Source: JBLMXQ01 sp050257855 (GTDB lineage Bacteria > Acidobacteriota > Vicinamibacteria > Vicinamibacterales > CAVVIG01). From it: 64,000 bases of DNA. A program made the translations under genes and the position numbers. The notes under the pieces are model-generated. The model saw only the letters and a program-made list of their open reading frames with translations, did not search any database and was not told where the DNA came from. Of this stretch, positions 8,005 to 16,268 are shown one piece after another; position 1 is the first letter of the stretch; each line of letters begins with the position of its first letter. The DNA lies in the NCBI GenBank assembly GCA_050257855.1, contig JBLMXQ010000093.1:1-64000 (forward strand), given 5' to 3'.

Positions 8005-11000
8005 GGCCCGCCTCTCCGCCGCGGCGGCCGGCGCCTGTCAGGTTCTCGACGACGACGTACAGGACCGGGATGAACGCCAGGTTGAGGAAGGTCGCCGCAA
8101 GCATGCCGCCGACCACCGCCGTGCCGACCGAGTGGCGCGCCTCACGGCCGGCGCCGGTCGCGAACACCAGCGGCATGACGCCGAGGATGAACGCCAGCGA
8201 GGTCATGAGAATCGGCCTGAGCCGGATGCGCGCCGCTTCGACCGCTGCCTCCGCCACGGTCATGCCGCGCGCGCGCAGCTCCTCGGCGAACTGCACGATC
8301 AGGATTCCGTTCTTCGCCGACAGGCCGATGAGCATCACGAGGCCGATCTGGCAGTAGACGTCATCGACCAGGCCGCGGCCCCACTGGGCGACCAGCGCGC
8401 CGAGCACGGCGAGCGGCACCGACAGGAGGATGATGAACGGGAGCGTCACGCTCTCGTACTGCCCGGCCAGGGTGAGGTAGACGAGCAGCAGACCGAGGCC
8501 GAAGATGACCACCGACTGGCTGCCGGCTTTCAGCTCCTCGAGCGACAGCCCGGACCAGGAGTACGTCATTCCCTGCGGCAGGACCCGGGCCGAGAGCTGC
8601 TGCATGATCTGAATCGCCTGCCCCGAGCTGTAGCCGGGCGCCGCCGATCCGTCGATCTCCGCCGACCGGAACAGGTCGTAGTGCGTGATCGTCTTGGGCG
8701 CGGTTCCTTCGTGAATCGAGACGATGTCGCTCAGGGGCATCATGCTGCCGCTGTTCGTCCGGACGTAATACCGCTCGAGGTCCTCCGGCTTCGAGCGGAA
8801 CTGCTGGTCGGCCTGGACGTAGACGCGGTACGACCGGCCGGCGAAGTCGAAGTCGTTCACGTACACGGAGCCGAGGAGCACCTGCATCGTGTCGGTGACG
8901 TCGCCGAGCGAGATGCCGAGGCTCTTGGCCTTCTCGCGATCGATCGTGACGACGAGCTGCGGATCGTTGGCGGTGAACTGCGTGAACAGCCCGGTGAGCC
9001 CGGGCGTCGCGTACGCCTGCCCGATCAGCTGCTGCGCCGCCGCGGCCAGCCCCTCGATGGGCCCGCCCGACTGGTCCTGCAGCTCGTAGGTGAAGCCGCC
9101 GAACTGGCCGAGGCCGTTGATCGACGGCGGCAGGAACGGAATGACCGTCGCGCCGGTCAGCTGGCTGAACGCGCCGAACAGACGTCCGACCACCACTTTT
9201 GCCGAGTGCTCGTCGCCCTTCCGCTGATCGAAGCCCTTGAGCATGACGAAGATCACGCCGGCGTTCGGCGCCGACCCGCCGAAGCTGAAGCCGCCGACGG
9301 CGAACATGTTCTGCACCTCGGGCGTCTGGCGCAGCACGCCCTCGGCCTGCCTGATCACGCCCATCGTGTAGTCGAGCGACGCGCCGGGCGGGCCCTGCAC
9401 GAGGATGAAGATGTAGCCCTGGTCCTCGTCGGGCACGAAGCCGGTCGGCACGCGCGTGTAGACGAAATAGGTGAGGCCGAGCAGCGCGACGAACACCAGC
9501 GTGACGAGCCAGCGCGCGCGCACCAGCACGCGCAGCGACGAGACGAGCAGGCTGGTGCCCCCGTCGATGACGCGGTTGATCGTGCGGAAGAACAGGCCGG
9601 TCGGCTTCTCCACCTTCGCGAGGAGCAGCGCCGACAGGGCGGGCGTCAGCGTCAGCGCGTTGAACGCCGAGATCAGCATCGACACGGCGATCGTGAGCGC
9701 GAACTGCTGGTACAGCCGCCCGGTCGTTCCGGGAAAGAACGCGACGGGCACGAACACCGCGGTGAGCACGAGCGCCGTCGCAATCACCGCGCTCGTCACC
9801 TCGCTCATCGCCGTGGACGCCGCCACCTGCGCCGGCCGGTGGTACTCGTGGATGTGCCGTTCGATGTTCTCGATGACCACGATCGCGTCGTCGACGACGA
9901 GGCCGGTGGCCAGCGTGATGCCGAACAGCGTCAGCGTGTTGATCGAGAAGCCGAAGAGCTTCACGAACGCGAACGTTCCGACCAGCGACACCGGGATCGT
10001 GATCGCCGGAATCAGCGTCGTCCGCCAGTTCTGGAGGAAGAGGAACATGACGAGCACGACGAGGGCGATGGCGATGACGAGCGTCCTCACGACCTCGCGA
10101 ATGGAGTCGGACACGACCGTCGTCGTGTCGAACGCGAGATCGGCCCGCATGCCGGGCGGAAAGCGCTGCTTCAGCCGGTCGAGCTCCTCGACGACGCCGC
10201 GATACACGCTGAGCTGGTTGGCGCTCGGCAGCTGCAGCACGCCGAACCCGACCGCCGGGTGGCCGTTGTACCGGAGGTCGCTCGTGTAGCTCTCGGCGCC
10301 GAGCTCCGTGTGGCCGACGTCGCGCAGCCGCACGAGCGTCCCGTCCGCGGTGCGCTTGACGATGATGTCGTCGAACTCGCCCGGCTCGGTGAGCCGGCCG
10401 AGCGCGCGGACGCTCAGCTGGAACGATTGTCCGGCGCGCGCCGGCGGCTGGCCGATCTGTCCGGCCGCCACCTGCACGTTCTGCTCGCGCAGGGCGTTGA
10501 CCACGTCGTCGGCGGTGATGCCGCGGCCGGCCAGCCTGTCGGGATCGAGCCACAGGCGCATCGCGTACTTGCGCTCGCCGAAGATGATGACGTCGCCGAC
10601 GCCGGGGACGCGCTTCAGATCGTCCTTGATGAAGCGGTCGATGTAGTTGCTCATGAAGAGCGCGTCGTACTGCCCGTGGTCGGCGTAGATGCCCGCGCCC
10701 AAAACGAAGTTCGTCGAGACCTTGTTCACCGAGATCCCGACCTGCTTGACCTCGTTCGGCAGCCGCCCCTGCACCTGGTTGATCCGGTTCTGCACGTCCA
10801 CGGCGGCGACGTCGATGTTGCGGCTGATGTCGAACGTGACGGTGATGTTCGCCGACCCGTCGTTGCCGCTCGACGAGGTCATGTACATCATCCCCTCGAC
10901 GCCGTTGATCGCCTGCTCGAGCGGCGTCGTCACGGAGGTCTCGACCGTCTCGGCGCTCGCGCCGTTGTAGAACGTGGTCACCTGCACGGACGGGGGCGCC

Positions 11001-11116
11001 AGATCGGGGAACTGCGAGACCGGCAGGTTCGGGATGGCGATGACGCCGAGCAGGATGATCACGAGCGAGCAGACGCTCGCCAGGATCGGCCGCTTGATGA
11101 AGGTGTCGACGAACAT
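7997..11116 (-). CDS. RND efflux pump inner-membrane transporter (HAE1 family)
   Basis: 1039 residues, the usual AcrB/MexB length. The N-terminus is MFVDTFIKRPILASV with the first membrane helix. The proton-relay aspartates are in GLVVDDAIVVIENIERH, and the relay lysine is in LIGLSAKNGILIVQFAEELRARG. Two large periplasmic loops and twelve membrane helices are expected. It exports hydrophobic or amphipathic compounds by proton antiport, with the adaptor upstream and TolC downstream. ATG 11116 is chosen because it overlaps the adaptor stop by one base (TGATG), and residues upstream of it in this frame are non-homologous. Confidence 0.96.
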   Translation of the reverse strand: MFVDTFIKRPILASVCSLVIILLGVIAIPNLPVSQFPDLAPPSVQVTTFYNGASAETVETSVTTPLEQAINGVEGMMYMTSSSGNDGSANITVTFDISRNIDVAAVDVQNRINQVQGRLPNEVKQVGISVNKVSTNFVLGAGIYADHGQYDALFMSNYIDRFIKDDLKRVPGVGDVIIFGERKYAMRLWLDPDRLAGRGITADDVVNALREQNVQVAAGQIGQPPARAGQSFQLSVRALGRLTEPGEFDDIIVKRTADGTLVRLRDVGHTELGAESYTSDLRYNGHPAVGFGVLQLPSANQLSVYRGVVEELDRLKQRFPPGMRADLAFDTTTVVSDSIREVVRTLVIAIALVVLVMFLFLQNWRTTLIPAITIPVSLVGTFAFVKLFGFSINTLTLFGITLATGLVVDDAIVVIENIERHIHEYHRPAQVAASTAMSEVTSAVIATALVLTAVFVPVAFFPGTTGRLYQQFALTIAVSMLISAFNALTLTPALSALLLAKVEKPTGLFFRTINRVIDGGTSLLVSSLRVLVRARWLVTLVFVALLGLTYFVYTRVPTGFVPDEDQGYIFILVQGPPGASLDYTMGVIRQAEGVLRQTPEVQNMFAVGGFSFGGSAPNAGVIFVMLKGFDQRKGDEHSAKVVVGRLFGAFSQLTGATVIPFLPPSINGLGQFGGFTYELQDQSGGPIEGLAAAAQQLIGQAYATPGLTGLFTQFTANDPQLVVTIDREKAKSLGISLGDVTDTMQVLLGSVYVNDFDFAGRSYRVYVQADQQFRSKPEDLERYYVRTNSGSMMPLSDIVSIHEGTAPKTITHYDLFRSAEIDGSAAPGYSSGQAIQIMQQLSARVLPQGMTYSWSGLSLEELKAGSQSVVIFGLGLLLVYLTLAGQYESVTLPFIILLSVPLAVLGALVAQWGRGLVDDVYCQIGLVMLIGLSAKNGILIVQFAEELRARGMTVAEAAVEAARIRLRPILMTSLAFILGVMPLVFATGAGREARHSVGTAVVGGMLAATFLNLAFIPVLYVVVENLTGAGRRGGEAGHE

Positions 11117-12201
11117 CAGCCCTGCGCCTGGATCGGAGCGCCGTCGGTCAGCTTCTGCACGCCGGAGACGACGACCCGATCGCCCGGCTCGATGCCGCCG
11201 GTCACCGTGTAGTCGTTGCCGACGATCGGTCCGACCGTGATCGGACGCTGGCGGGCGACCAGCCTGCCGTTCGCCTGCTCGGCGACGAACGCGAAGAACT
11301 GGCCGTTGACGCGCAGCACCGCCGTCACCGGGATGACGAGCTCGGGCGCCGTCTTCCACACGATCCGCGCCCTGACGAACTGCGAGGCGCGCAGCGTCCC
11401 CGCGGGATTGACGACCAGCCCCTTGACGAGCACGGTCTGCGTCGCGTCGTCCACGCGAGGCGAGATGAAGCTGATCTTCGTCCTGGCGAGCGTGGCGCTG
11501 CCGTCGCCGCTCAGGACATGCAGCGGCAGGCCGAGCGCGAGATCACGCGCACGTTCGAGCGGGACGGAGACGTAGATCTCCAGCGTCTCGTTCTGGTCGA
11601 CCGTCGTCAGCACGGTCTGCGACGTCACCTGATTCCCGACGCGCGCGGGGACGTCGCCCACGATGCCGGAGGTCGGCGCGGTCACCGTGTAGTAGCGCAG
11701 CTGCACCTGCTGCTGCCGCAACTGCGCCTGCAGCGACGAGAGATCCGCCTCCGCGGTCCGCAGCGCCGTGTCGGCCTGCTCGGCTTCCTGCTTGCTGACG
11801 GCGCCGGCCGCGTACAGCTCCTTCGCGCGCTGCTGCTGCTGGCGCGCGTACTCGACCGCCGCCTGACTGGCGGCCAGCTCGGCCTGCTGGCTGGAGACGG
11901 CTGCCTCCTGCCGGCGCGGATCGATCTGCACGAGCGGGGCGCCCTGTTTCACGCGATCGCCGGACTTCACGAAAATCTGCGTGATCTGTCCGTCGATCTG
12001 GGGCTGGATGGCGGTCGAGTGCAGGGACTTGAGCGTGGCAACGTACTCCGACGCGTCCTCGACCGGCTTCGGCTCAGCCGCAACCACCTGCACGGCGGCC
12101 GGCGGAAAACCCTGGCCGCCGGCCGGCCCCGCCTGCTGGCCGCGACCGCACGCGGCCGCAGCGACGAGCGCGGCAATGGCCGCGATCTTCTTCGAGAACA
12201 T
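11116..12201 (-). CDS. RND efflux periplasmic adaptor lipoprotein (MFP)
   Basis: 361 residues. The N-terminus carries a lipobox (LVAAAACGRG), so the protein should be lipid-anchored. The membrane-fusion-protein order is visible: a lipoyl half-motif (IQPQIDGQITQIFVKSGDRVKQGAPLVQID), a long coiled-coil hairpin, the second lipoyl half (YYTVTAPTSGIVGDVPARVGNQV) and beta-barrel and membrane-proximal domains. It bridges the RND transporter and TolC. It is the first gene of the three-gene pump operon. Upstream is a 411-bp gap shared with the divergent mreB. No obvious Shine-Dalgarno precedes the ATG. Confidence 0.95.
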   Translation of the reverse strand: MFSKKIAAIAALVAAAACGRGQQAGPAGGQGFPPAAVQVVAAEPKPVEDASEYVATLKSLHSTAIQPQIDGQITQIFVKSGDRVKQGAPLVQIDPRRQEAAVSSQQAELAASQAAVEYARQQQQRAKELYAAGAVSKQEAEQADTALRTAEADLSSLQAQLRQQQVQLRYYTVTAPTSGIVGDVPARVGNQVTSQTVLTTVDQNETLEIYVSVPLERARDLALGLPLHVLSGDGSATLARTKISFISPRVDDATQTVLVKGLVVNPAGTLRASQFVRARIVWKTAPELVIPVTAVLRVNGQFFAFVAEQANGRLVARQRPITVGPIVGNDYTVTGGIEPGDRVVVSGVQKLTDGAPIQAQG

Positions 12202-12612
12202 AGGAGATATGACTCAAGGAATGGCGAACGGGTTCCGGGCGAAGCTGCCAGTGTACCACGGCGGTTCGCGCCGAGGCTCGGTCGCGGGCATCGTCGAGCA
12301 GAGCGCCCCCCGGCAGCGCGTCGCACGCGGGTGACGCACCGGGTGGGGCCAGTGCCCCAACCGGCGTGCCGAGCGCACGGCTGGTCGGACGATGCGGGAA
12401 CGGTTTCGTCAATTGGCGCCGAGATTTGTAACGGCCCGCCCGCCGGGGGATACGGCCCAGGTTCGGGTTCACGCGCGTTTCCGCCCGTGCCGTACGGATC
12501 ATCTCCGGCATTGTCCTTGCCCGTGCGCTCGCGTCGGCTTGCCTGAACCGTTCTTGCACGCCCAGCGAGAAAAGTCAGGGACGCGGGTCCGGCGCCCGCG
12601 AGGAGGCTCCGC
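12202..12612. other. Divergent intergenic region between the efflux operon and mreB
   Basis: 411 bp without a convincing gene. It contains a hairpin at 12339-12364 (stem CCGGGTGGGGC / GCCCCAACCGG, one mismatch, 4-nt loop) and ends with the strong mreB ribosome-binding site AGGAGG (12601-12606). It must contain promoters in both directions, but I could not pick a clear -35/-10 pair. A σ54-like stretch near 12416-12436 fails at the invariant GC. Confidence 0.5.
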
Positions 12613-13635
12613 GTGTTCTCTGGCCTGTTGTCCGTCTTCTCGAACGACCTAGCCATCGACCTCGGCACCGCGAACACCTGCGTCTTCGCACGCGGGAAGG
12701 GCGTGGTGGTCAACGAGCCCTCCATCGTCGCATTGAACACGGCGAGCGGCCGGATCGAAGCGGTCGGTACCGAGGCGAAGGAGATGCTCGGACGCACGCC
12801 GGCCAACATCACCGCCATCAAGCCGATGAAGGACGGCGTCATCGCCGACTTCGACGCGGCCGAGAAAATGCTGACGCACTTCATCCGCAAGGCGCACCGG
12901 CGCAGCGGGGTGATGCGGCCGCGCGTCATCATCGGCGTGCCGTCCGAGATCACGCAGGTCGAGCGCCGCGCCGTCAGGGACAGCGCCATGCGCGCGAAGG
13001 TCAGCGAAGTGCACCTGGTCGAGGAGGCCATGGCGGCGGCGATCGGCGCCGGGATGCCGATCACGGAAGCGGCCGGCAACATGGTGGTCGACATCGGGGG
13101 CGGAACGACCGACATCGCCGTCATCTCGCTCGCCGGGGTCGTCTACGGCAAATCGGTTCGGGTGGCCGGCCATCAGTTCGACGATGCCATCATCCTGCAC
13201 GCCCGCAAGGCGCACTCGCTCCTCATCGGCGAGCGCACGGCCGAGCAGATCAAGATGGAGATCGGCTCCGCCTACTGCCTCGACAAGCCAGAGACGATCG
13301 AGGTCAAGGGGCGTCATCTGAGCGAAGGCCGGCCGGTGACCGTGAAGATGACGGACGAGGAGATCCGCCGGGCGCTCGGCGAGCCGGTCCGCGCGATCGT
13401 CGAAGCGGTCCACGATGCGCTCGAACGGACGCCGCCGGAGCTGTCGGCCGACATCTACGATCGCGGCATCATCCTGACCGGAGGCGGGGCACTCCTCAGG
13501 GGGCTGGACCGCCACCTCCGCGAGGAGACCGGCCTGCCTGTGCAGCTCGCCGAGGATCCGCTGTCGTCGGTCGTGCTCGGCGCCGGCCAGATGCTGTCGG
13601 ATTTCGATCTGCTCAGGAGGATTTCGGTCGACTGA
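12613..13635 (+). CDS. mreB: Rod-shape determining actin homologue MreB
   Basis: 340 residues with the actin/Hsp70 nucleotide-binding signatures: phosphate 1 DLGTANTCVF (about 15-24), EPSIVAL, phosphate 2 MVVDIGGGTTDIAVISL, and the adenosine motif GIILTGGGALLRGL. MreB polymerises under the inner membrane and guides lateral peptidoglycan synthesis. The GTG start is fixed by an AGGAGG box six bases upstream. Unusually, neither mreC nor mreD follows; the next gene is a WYL regulator. It may be a second MreB paralogue or the only one with mreCD elsewhere. Confidence 0.95.
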   Translation: MFSGLLSVFSNDLAIDLGTANTCVFARGKGVVVNEPSIVALNTASGRIEAVGTEAKEMLGRTPANITAIKPMKDGVIADFDAAEKMLTHFIRKAHRRSGVMRPRVIIGVPSEITQVERRAVRDSAMRAKVSEVHLVEEAMAAAIGAGMPITEAAGNMVVDIGGGTTDIAVISLAGVVYGKSVRVAGHQFDDAIILHARKAHSLLIGERTAEQIKMEIGSAYCLDKPETIEVKGRHLSEGRPVTVKMTDEEIRRALGEPVRAIVEAVHDALERTPPELSADIYDRGIILTGGGALLRGLDRHLREETGLPVQLAEDPLSSVVLGAGQMLSDFDLLRRISVD

Positions 13636-13729
13636 ACGTCAATGGCAGCCGCGATCATCGGTCGCCGGCTGATTCGATCGGCTATCGCCCCGCTCTCCAG
13701 ACTCTCAGCTCCTGAGATTCTCAGATTCT

Positions 13730-13756
13730 GCAATTCTCAGCCTGTAGAATTGCCTT
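13730..13756 (+). promoter_or_regulatory. Leaderless promoter and dyad in front of the WYL regulator
   Basis: TAGAAT (13745-13750) lies exactly 6 bases before the GTG start, and there is no Shine-Dalgarno. A perfect inverted repeat GCAATTCT (13730-13737) / AGAATTGC (13746-13753) overlaps the -10. This would suit autorepression by the WYL protein, which is an inference. Confidence 0.5.
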
Positions 13757-14746
13757 GTGTCCCGCAACGCCGAGGTCATCCGCCAGTGGTCCATCCTCCG
13801 TGACATCGAACAGGCCCGCGCGGCTGGCGTGACCATCGACGATCTCGCCGAGCGCTGCGGCGTGACAACGCGCACGATCCGGCGCGATCTGCAGGCACTC
13901 GAGGCGGCCGGATTCCCGCTCTACGACGATCGCTCGCGCGACGACGGCCGGACGCGCTGGCTGATCAACGGGCAGGCCTTCAAGGGACTGGCGGCGGGGC
14001 TGACGCTGTCGGAGCTGTGCGCGCTGTACTTCAGCCGCACGCTGCTCGAGTCGCTCTCGGGCACGCCGTTTCGAGACGATGTCGAGCGCGCGTTCGAAAA
14101 GCTCGCCTCCGCGCTCACGCCGCACATGCGGCAGTTCCTCGACCAGCTCCCGCGCGTGATTGCCACGAAGGCGGATCCGGCGGCCGGCCGGGAAGATCCG
14201 CGTCGGCAGCAGATCGTCGCCCGTGCCCTCGAGGCGACCCTCAGCCTGCGGCAGGCAGCTCTCACGTATCACTCGAAGTCCAGCGAGCGGACCAAGAGCT
14301 ATCTCGTGCACCCGTACCGCCTCGCCTGGGCGCAGGGCGCGCTGTACCTGCTCGCGTACGTCCCCGAGTACCACGAGGTCCGCACGTTCGCGATCGATCG
14401 CGTTCAGGAGATCTCGCTGCTCGAGGAGCGGTTCGCGCCGATCGAGGAACTGCCCGACGCGGCGTTTCCTCATTCGCTCGGCGTCCATTCGGGGCCGCCC
14501 GAACGCGTCGAGCTGGAATTCCAGCCGACGGTCGCCGACTACGTCGCCGCGCGACGGTGGCACCCGTCACAGCAGGTGCGCGAGACCGAAGGCGGCCGCC
14601 TGACGATGACGCTCGACGTCTGCCTGGACCGGGCGCTCCAGAGCTGGATCCTCAGCTTCGGCCCCTTCGTCCGCGTCGTCGCGCCAGAACGGCTGGCGCG
14701 CGACATCGCCCGGCAGATCGAAGACGCGCGCGCGCAGTACCAGTGA
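13757..14746 (+). CDS. WYL-domain transcriptional regulator with N-terminal HTH
   Basis: 329 residues. The N-terminal winged helix (about 8-65) reads WSILRDIEQARAAGVTIDDLAERCGVTTRTIRRDLQALEAAGFPL, the DeoR/HTH_11 type. The WYL domain follows: YRLAWAQGALYLLAYVPEYHEVRTFAIDRVQEI (about 193-225) and a C-terminal WCX extension (VELEFQPTVADYVAARRWHPSQQV to the end). WYL regulators often sense nucleic acid or nucleotide ligands, for example under DNA damage. The start is GTG with a TAGAAT hexamer six bases before it. It stands alone between mreB and a HAD phosphatase. Confidence 0.93.
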   Translation: MSRNAEVIRQWSILRDIEQARAAGVTIDDLAERCGVTTRTIRRDLQALEAAGFPLYDDRSRDDGRTRWLINGQAFKGLAAGLTLSELCALYFSRTLLESLSGTPFRDDVERAFEKLASALTPHMRQFLDQLPRVIATKADPAAGREDPRRQQIVARALEATLSLRQAALTYHSKSSERTKSYLVHPYRLAWAQGALYLLAYVPEYHEVRTFAIDRVQEISLLEERFAPIEELPDAAFPHSLGVHSGPPERVELEFQPTVADYVAARRWHPSQQVRETEGGRLTMTLDVCLDRALQSWILSFGPFVRVVAPERLARDIARQIEDARAQYQ

Positions 14747-14850
14747 GGGGAGCGGAGACGCATGCTCGAGAGGTTCACTCAGTTCGCGGGGTTCACGCGC
14801 ACGGCTCGCCCCGCCTGGTCCGCCTGCCGCACGCGCTCCACCCGCCCACT

Positions 14851-15693
14851 GTGAGCATCCGCCTCCTCGCCATCGACATCGATGGCACCCTGCTCGACAG
14901 CCGCGGCCATGTGCCCGACGCGCACCGCGACGCGCTCGCCCGCGCGTCGGCGCTGGGCGTCGACGTCCTGCTCGTGACGGGCCGCTCCTTCCTGTTCTCG
15001 CGCCCGATCGCCGATGCGCTCGCGATCCCGGTGACGCTCGTCGTCAACAACGGCGCGCTCGTGAAGGACCGCGAGGGCACGACGCTCGATCGACATCTTC
15101 TGCCGCGCGAGGTGGCGAGGGACGTCCTGGAGCACACGCGGGCGTACGAGGACAGCGTGGCCGTCGTGTTCGACCGGCCCGACGAGCGTCACGTCGTGTT
15201 CGAGCGGATGGACTGGACGCACCCGAAGCGGCGCGCGTACTACGAGAAGAACAAGGCGCACGCGTCGGCCGCGCCGTCGCTCGCCGCCGCGCTGACCGAG
15301 GACCCGGTGCAGGTGATGTTCAACGGCCACCTGGCCCCGATGCGCGCGCTGACGGCCTCGCTGCGCGCGCATCCGCAGACGGAACGGTTCTCGGTGTCGG
15401 TCACCGAGTACGAGGCGCGCGACTTCGCGATGGTCGACGTCAACGGCGCCGGCTGCTCGAAGGGCGCCACGCTCGCCCGCTGGATCGCTGCGCGCGGCCT
15501 GACGCGCGACGAGGTGCTGGCGGCCGGCGACAACCTGAACGACGTGGAGATGCTCGCCCTCGCCGGCACCGCGGTGGTGATGGGCAACGCCAGCGCCGCC
15601 GTGCGCGAGCAGCTGGCAACGGCGCACGTCACCGGAACGAACGATGAAGGCGGGCTCGCGGCCGCGATCGTCCGTTTCGTACTGACGAATTAG
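14851..15693 (+). CDS. Cof-type HAD-superfamily sugar phosphatase
   Basis: 280 residues with all four HAD motifs: DIDGTLLD at 9-16 (nucleophile Asp9, acid Asp11), a threonine in VTGRS, the lysine in GCSKGATLARW, and GDNLNDVEML. A large C2-type cap domain lies between motifs II and III, as in Cof/YbiV/YidA proteins, which dephosphorylate sugar phosphates or flavin precursors in the cytosol. Substrate specificity cannot be read. The GTG at 14851 is chosen because homology begins immediately after it. The 104-bp gap upstream carries a GGTTCAC-type word repeat (14771-14798). Confidence 0.92.
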   Translation: MSIRLLAIDIDGTLLDSRGHVPDAHRDALARASALGVDVLLVTGRSFLFSRPIADALAIPVTLVVNNGALVKDREGTTLDRHLLPREVARDVLEHTRAYEDSVAVVFDRPDERHVVFERMDWTHPKRRAYYEKNKAHASAAPSLAAALTEDPVQVMFNGHLAPMRALTASLRAHPQTERFSVSVTEYEARDFAMVDVNGAGCSKGATLARWIAARGLTRDEVLAAGDNLNDVEMLALAGTAVVMGNASAAVREQLATAHVTGTNDEGGLAAAIVRFVLTN

Positions 15694-15715
15694 CTGTCGG
15701 CTCTTTCGTGCCCGG

Positions 15716-16210
15716 CTATCGGCGTGCGGGAGGCCGTGGGCGCTCTCCGCCCGTGTCGTAGATCGCTCTCCATCGGCCGTCCGCGCCTTTCCGCCAGACC
15801 GTGAGGTACTCTCCGTGCGCGACTTTCTCACGGGCGTCCGCGCCGCGGACGCGACGCTCCCAGGTCCCGACCGTGTAGCCCACGTCGCCGCTGACGAGCA
15901 CCTCTGCATGATCGGGCTTCCAGGTCAGCGACGGTCCGTCGGGTGCGAAGAAGGGCGACCAGGCCTTCGCGACCTGTTCGGGTCCGTGCTGCTCTCCCTC
16001 CATCCCGCCTGCGAAGACCGCGCGCTCGTCGACGAACGTCAGGAACCGCGCCAGGTCGCGATCGCTCGAAGCCTGGCTGAATGCCGTGTCGGCGGCGACG
16101 ATCGCAGCGCGGGCCGCCTCGCGCTCGGAGGACTGGGCGGCCGGCAGCGCGACGGCCGCTGCCATCAGGATCACGCTGGTCGTCGCGCCTATCCATCGGA
16201 TGTCGACCAT
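15716..16210 (-). CDS. Secreted DUF4440/SnoaL-like protein
   Basis: 164 residues. An N-terminal hydrophobic stretch (ATTSVILMAAAVALPAAQS) is a probable signal peptide. The rest is an NTF2-like fold: REAARAAIVAADTAFSQASSDRDLARFLTFVDERAVFAGG, then VGYTVGTWERRVR, then GEYLTVWRKGADGRWRAIYDTG, which is the DUF4440 pattern. Enzymatic function is not established for most members. The DNA after the stop carries GGCTATCGG/GCTGTCGG words of the intergenic repeat family. It lies downstream of the ADOP permease gene on the same strand with a 58-bp gap. Confidence 0.85.
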   Translation of the reverse strand: MVDIRWIGATTSVILMAAAVALPAAQSSEREAARAAIVAADTAFSQASSDRDLARFLTFVDERAVFAGGMEGEQHGPEQVAKAWSPFFAPDGPSLTWKPDHAEVLVSGDVGYTVGTWERRVRGADAREKVAHGEYLTVWRKGADGRWRAIYDTGGERPRPPARR

Positions 16211-16268
16211 GCTCCAACTCCAGATCGGCTGCGTTGTCCGACCGGCGGAGATGCCGCCCCGCCTGACT

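Noticed and set aside
7511..11212. A 1233-codon plus-strand open frame opposite the first RND operon
   Set aside because: Same reason: a shadow of the RND gene with biased, non-homologous composition.
8000..11359. Longer N-terminus for the first RND protein starting at 11359
   Set aside because: The extra residues come from the adaptor gene read in another frame; the conserved start MFVDTFIKRP is at 11116.
12416..12436. σ54-like TTGGCGCCGAGATTTG upstream of mreB
   Set aside because: The invariant GC at -12 is absent (TTTG instead of TTGC), so it does not meet the minimal rule.
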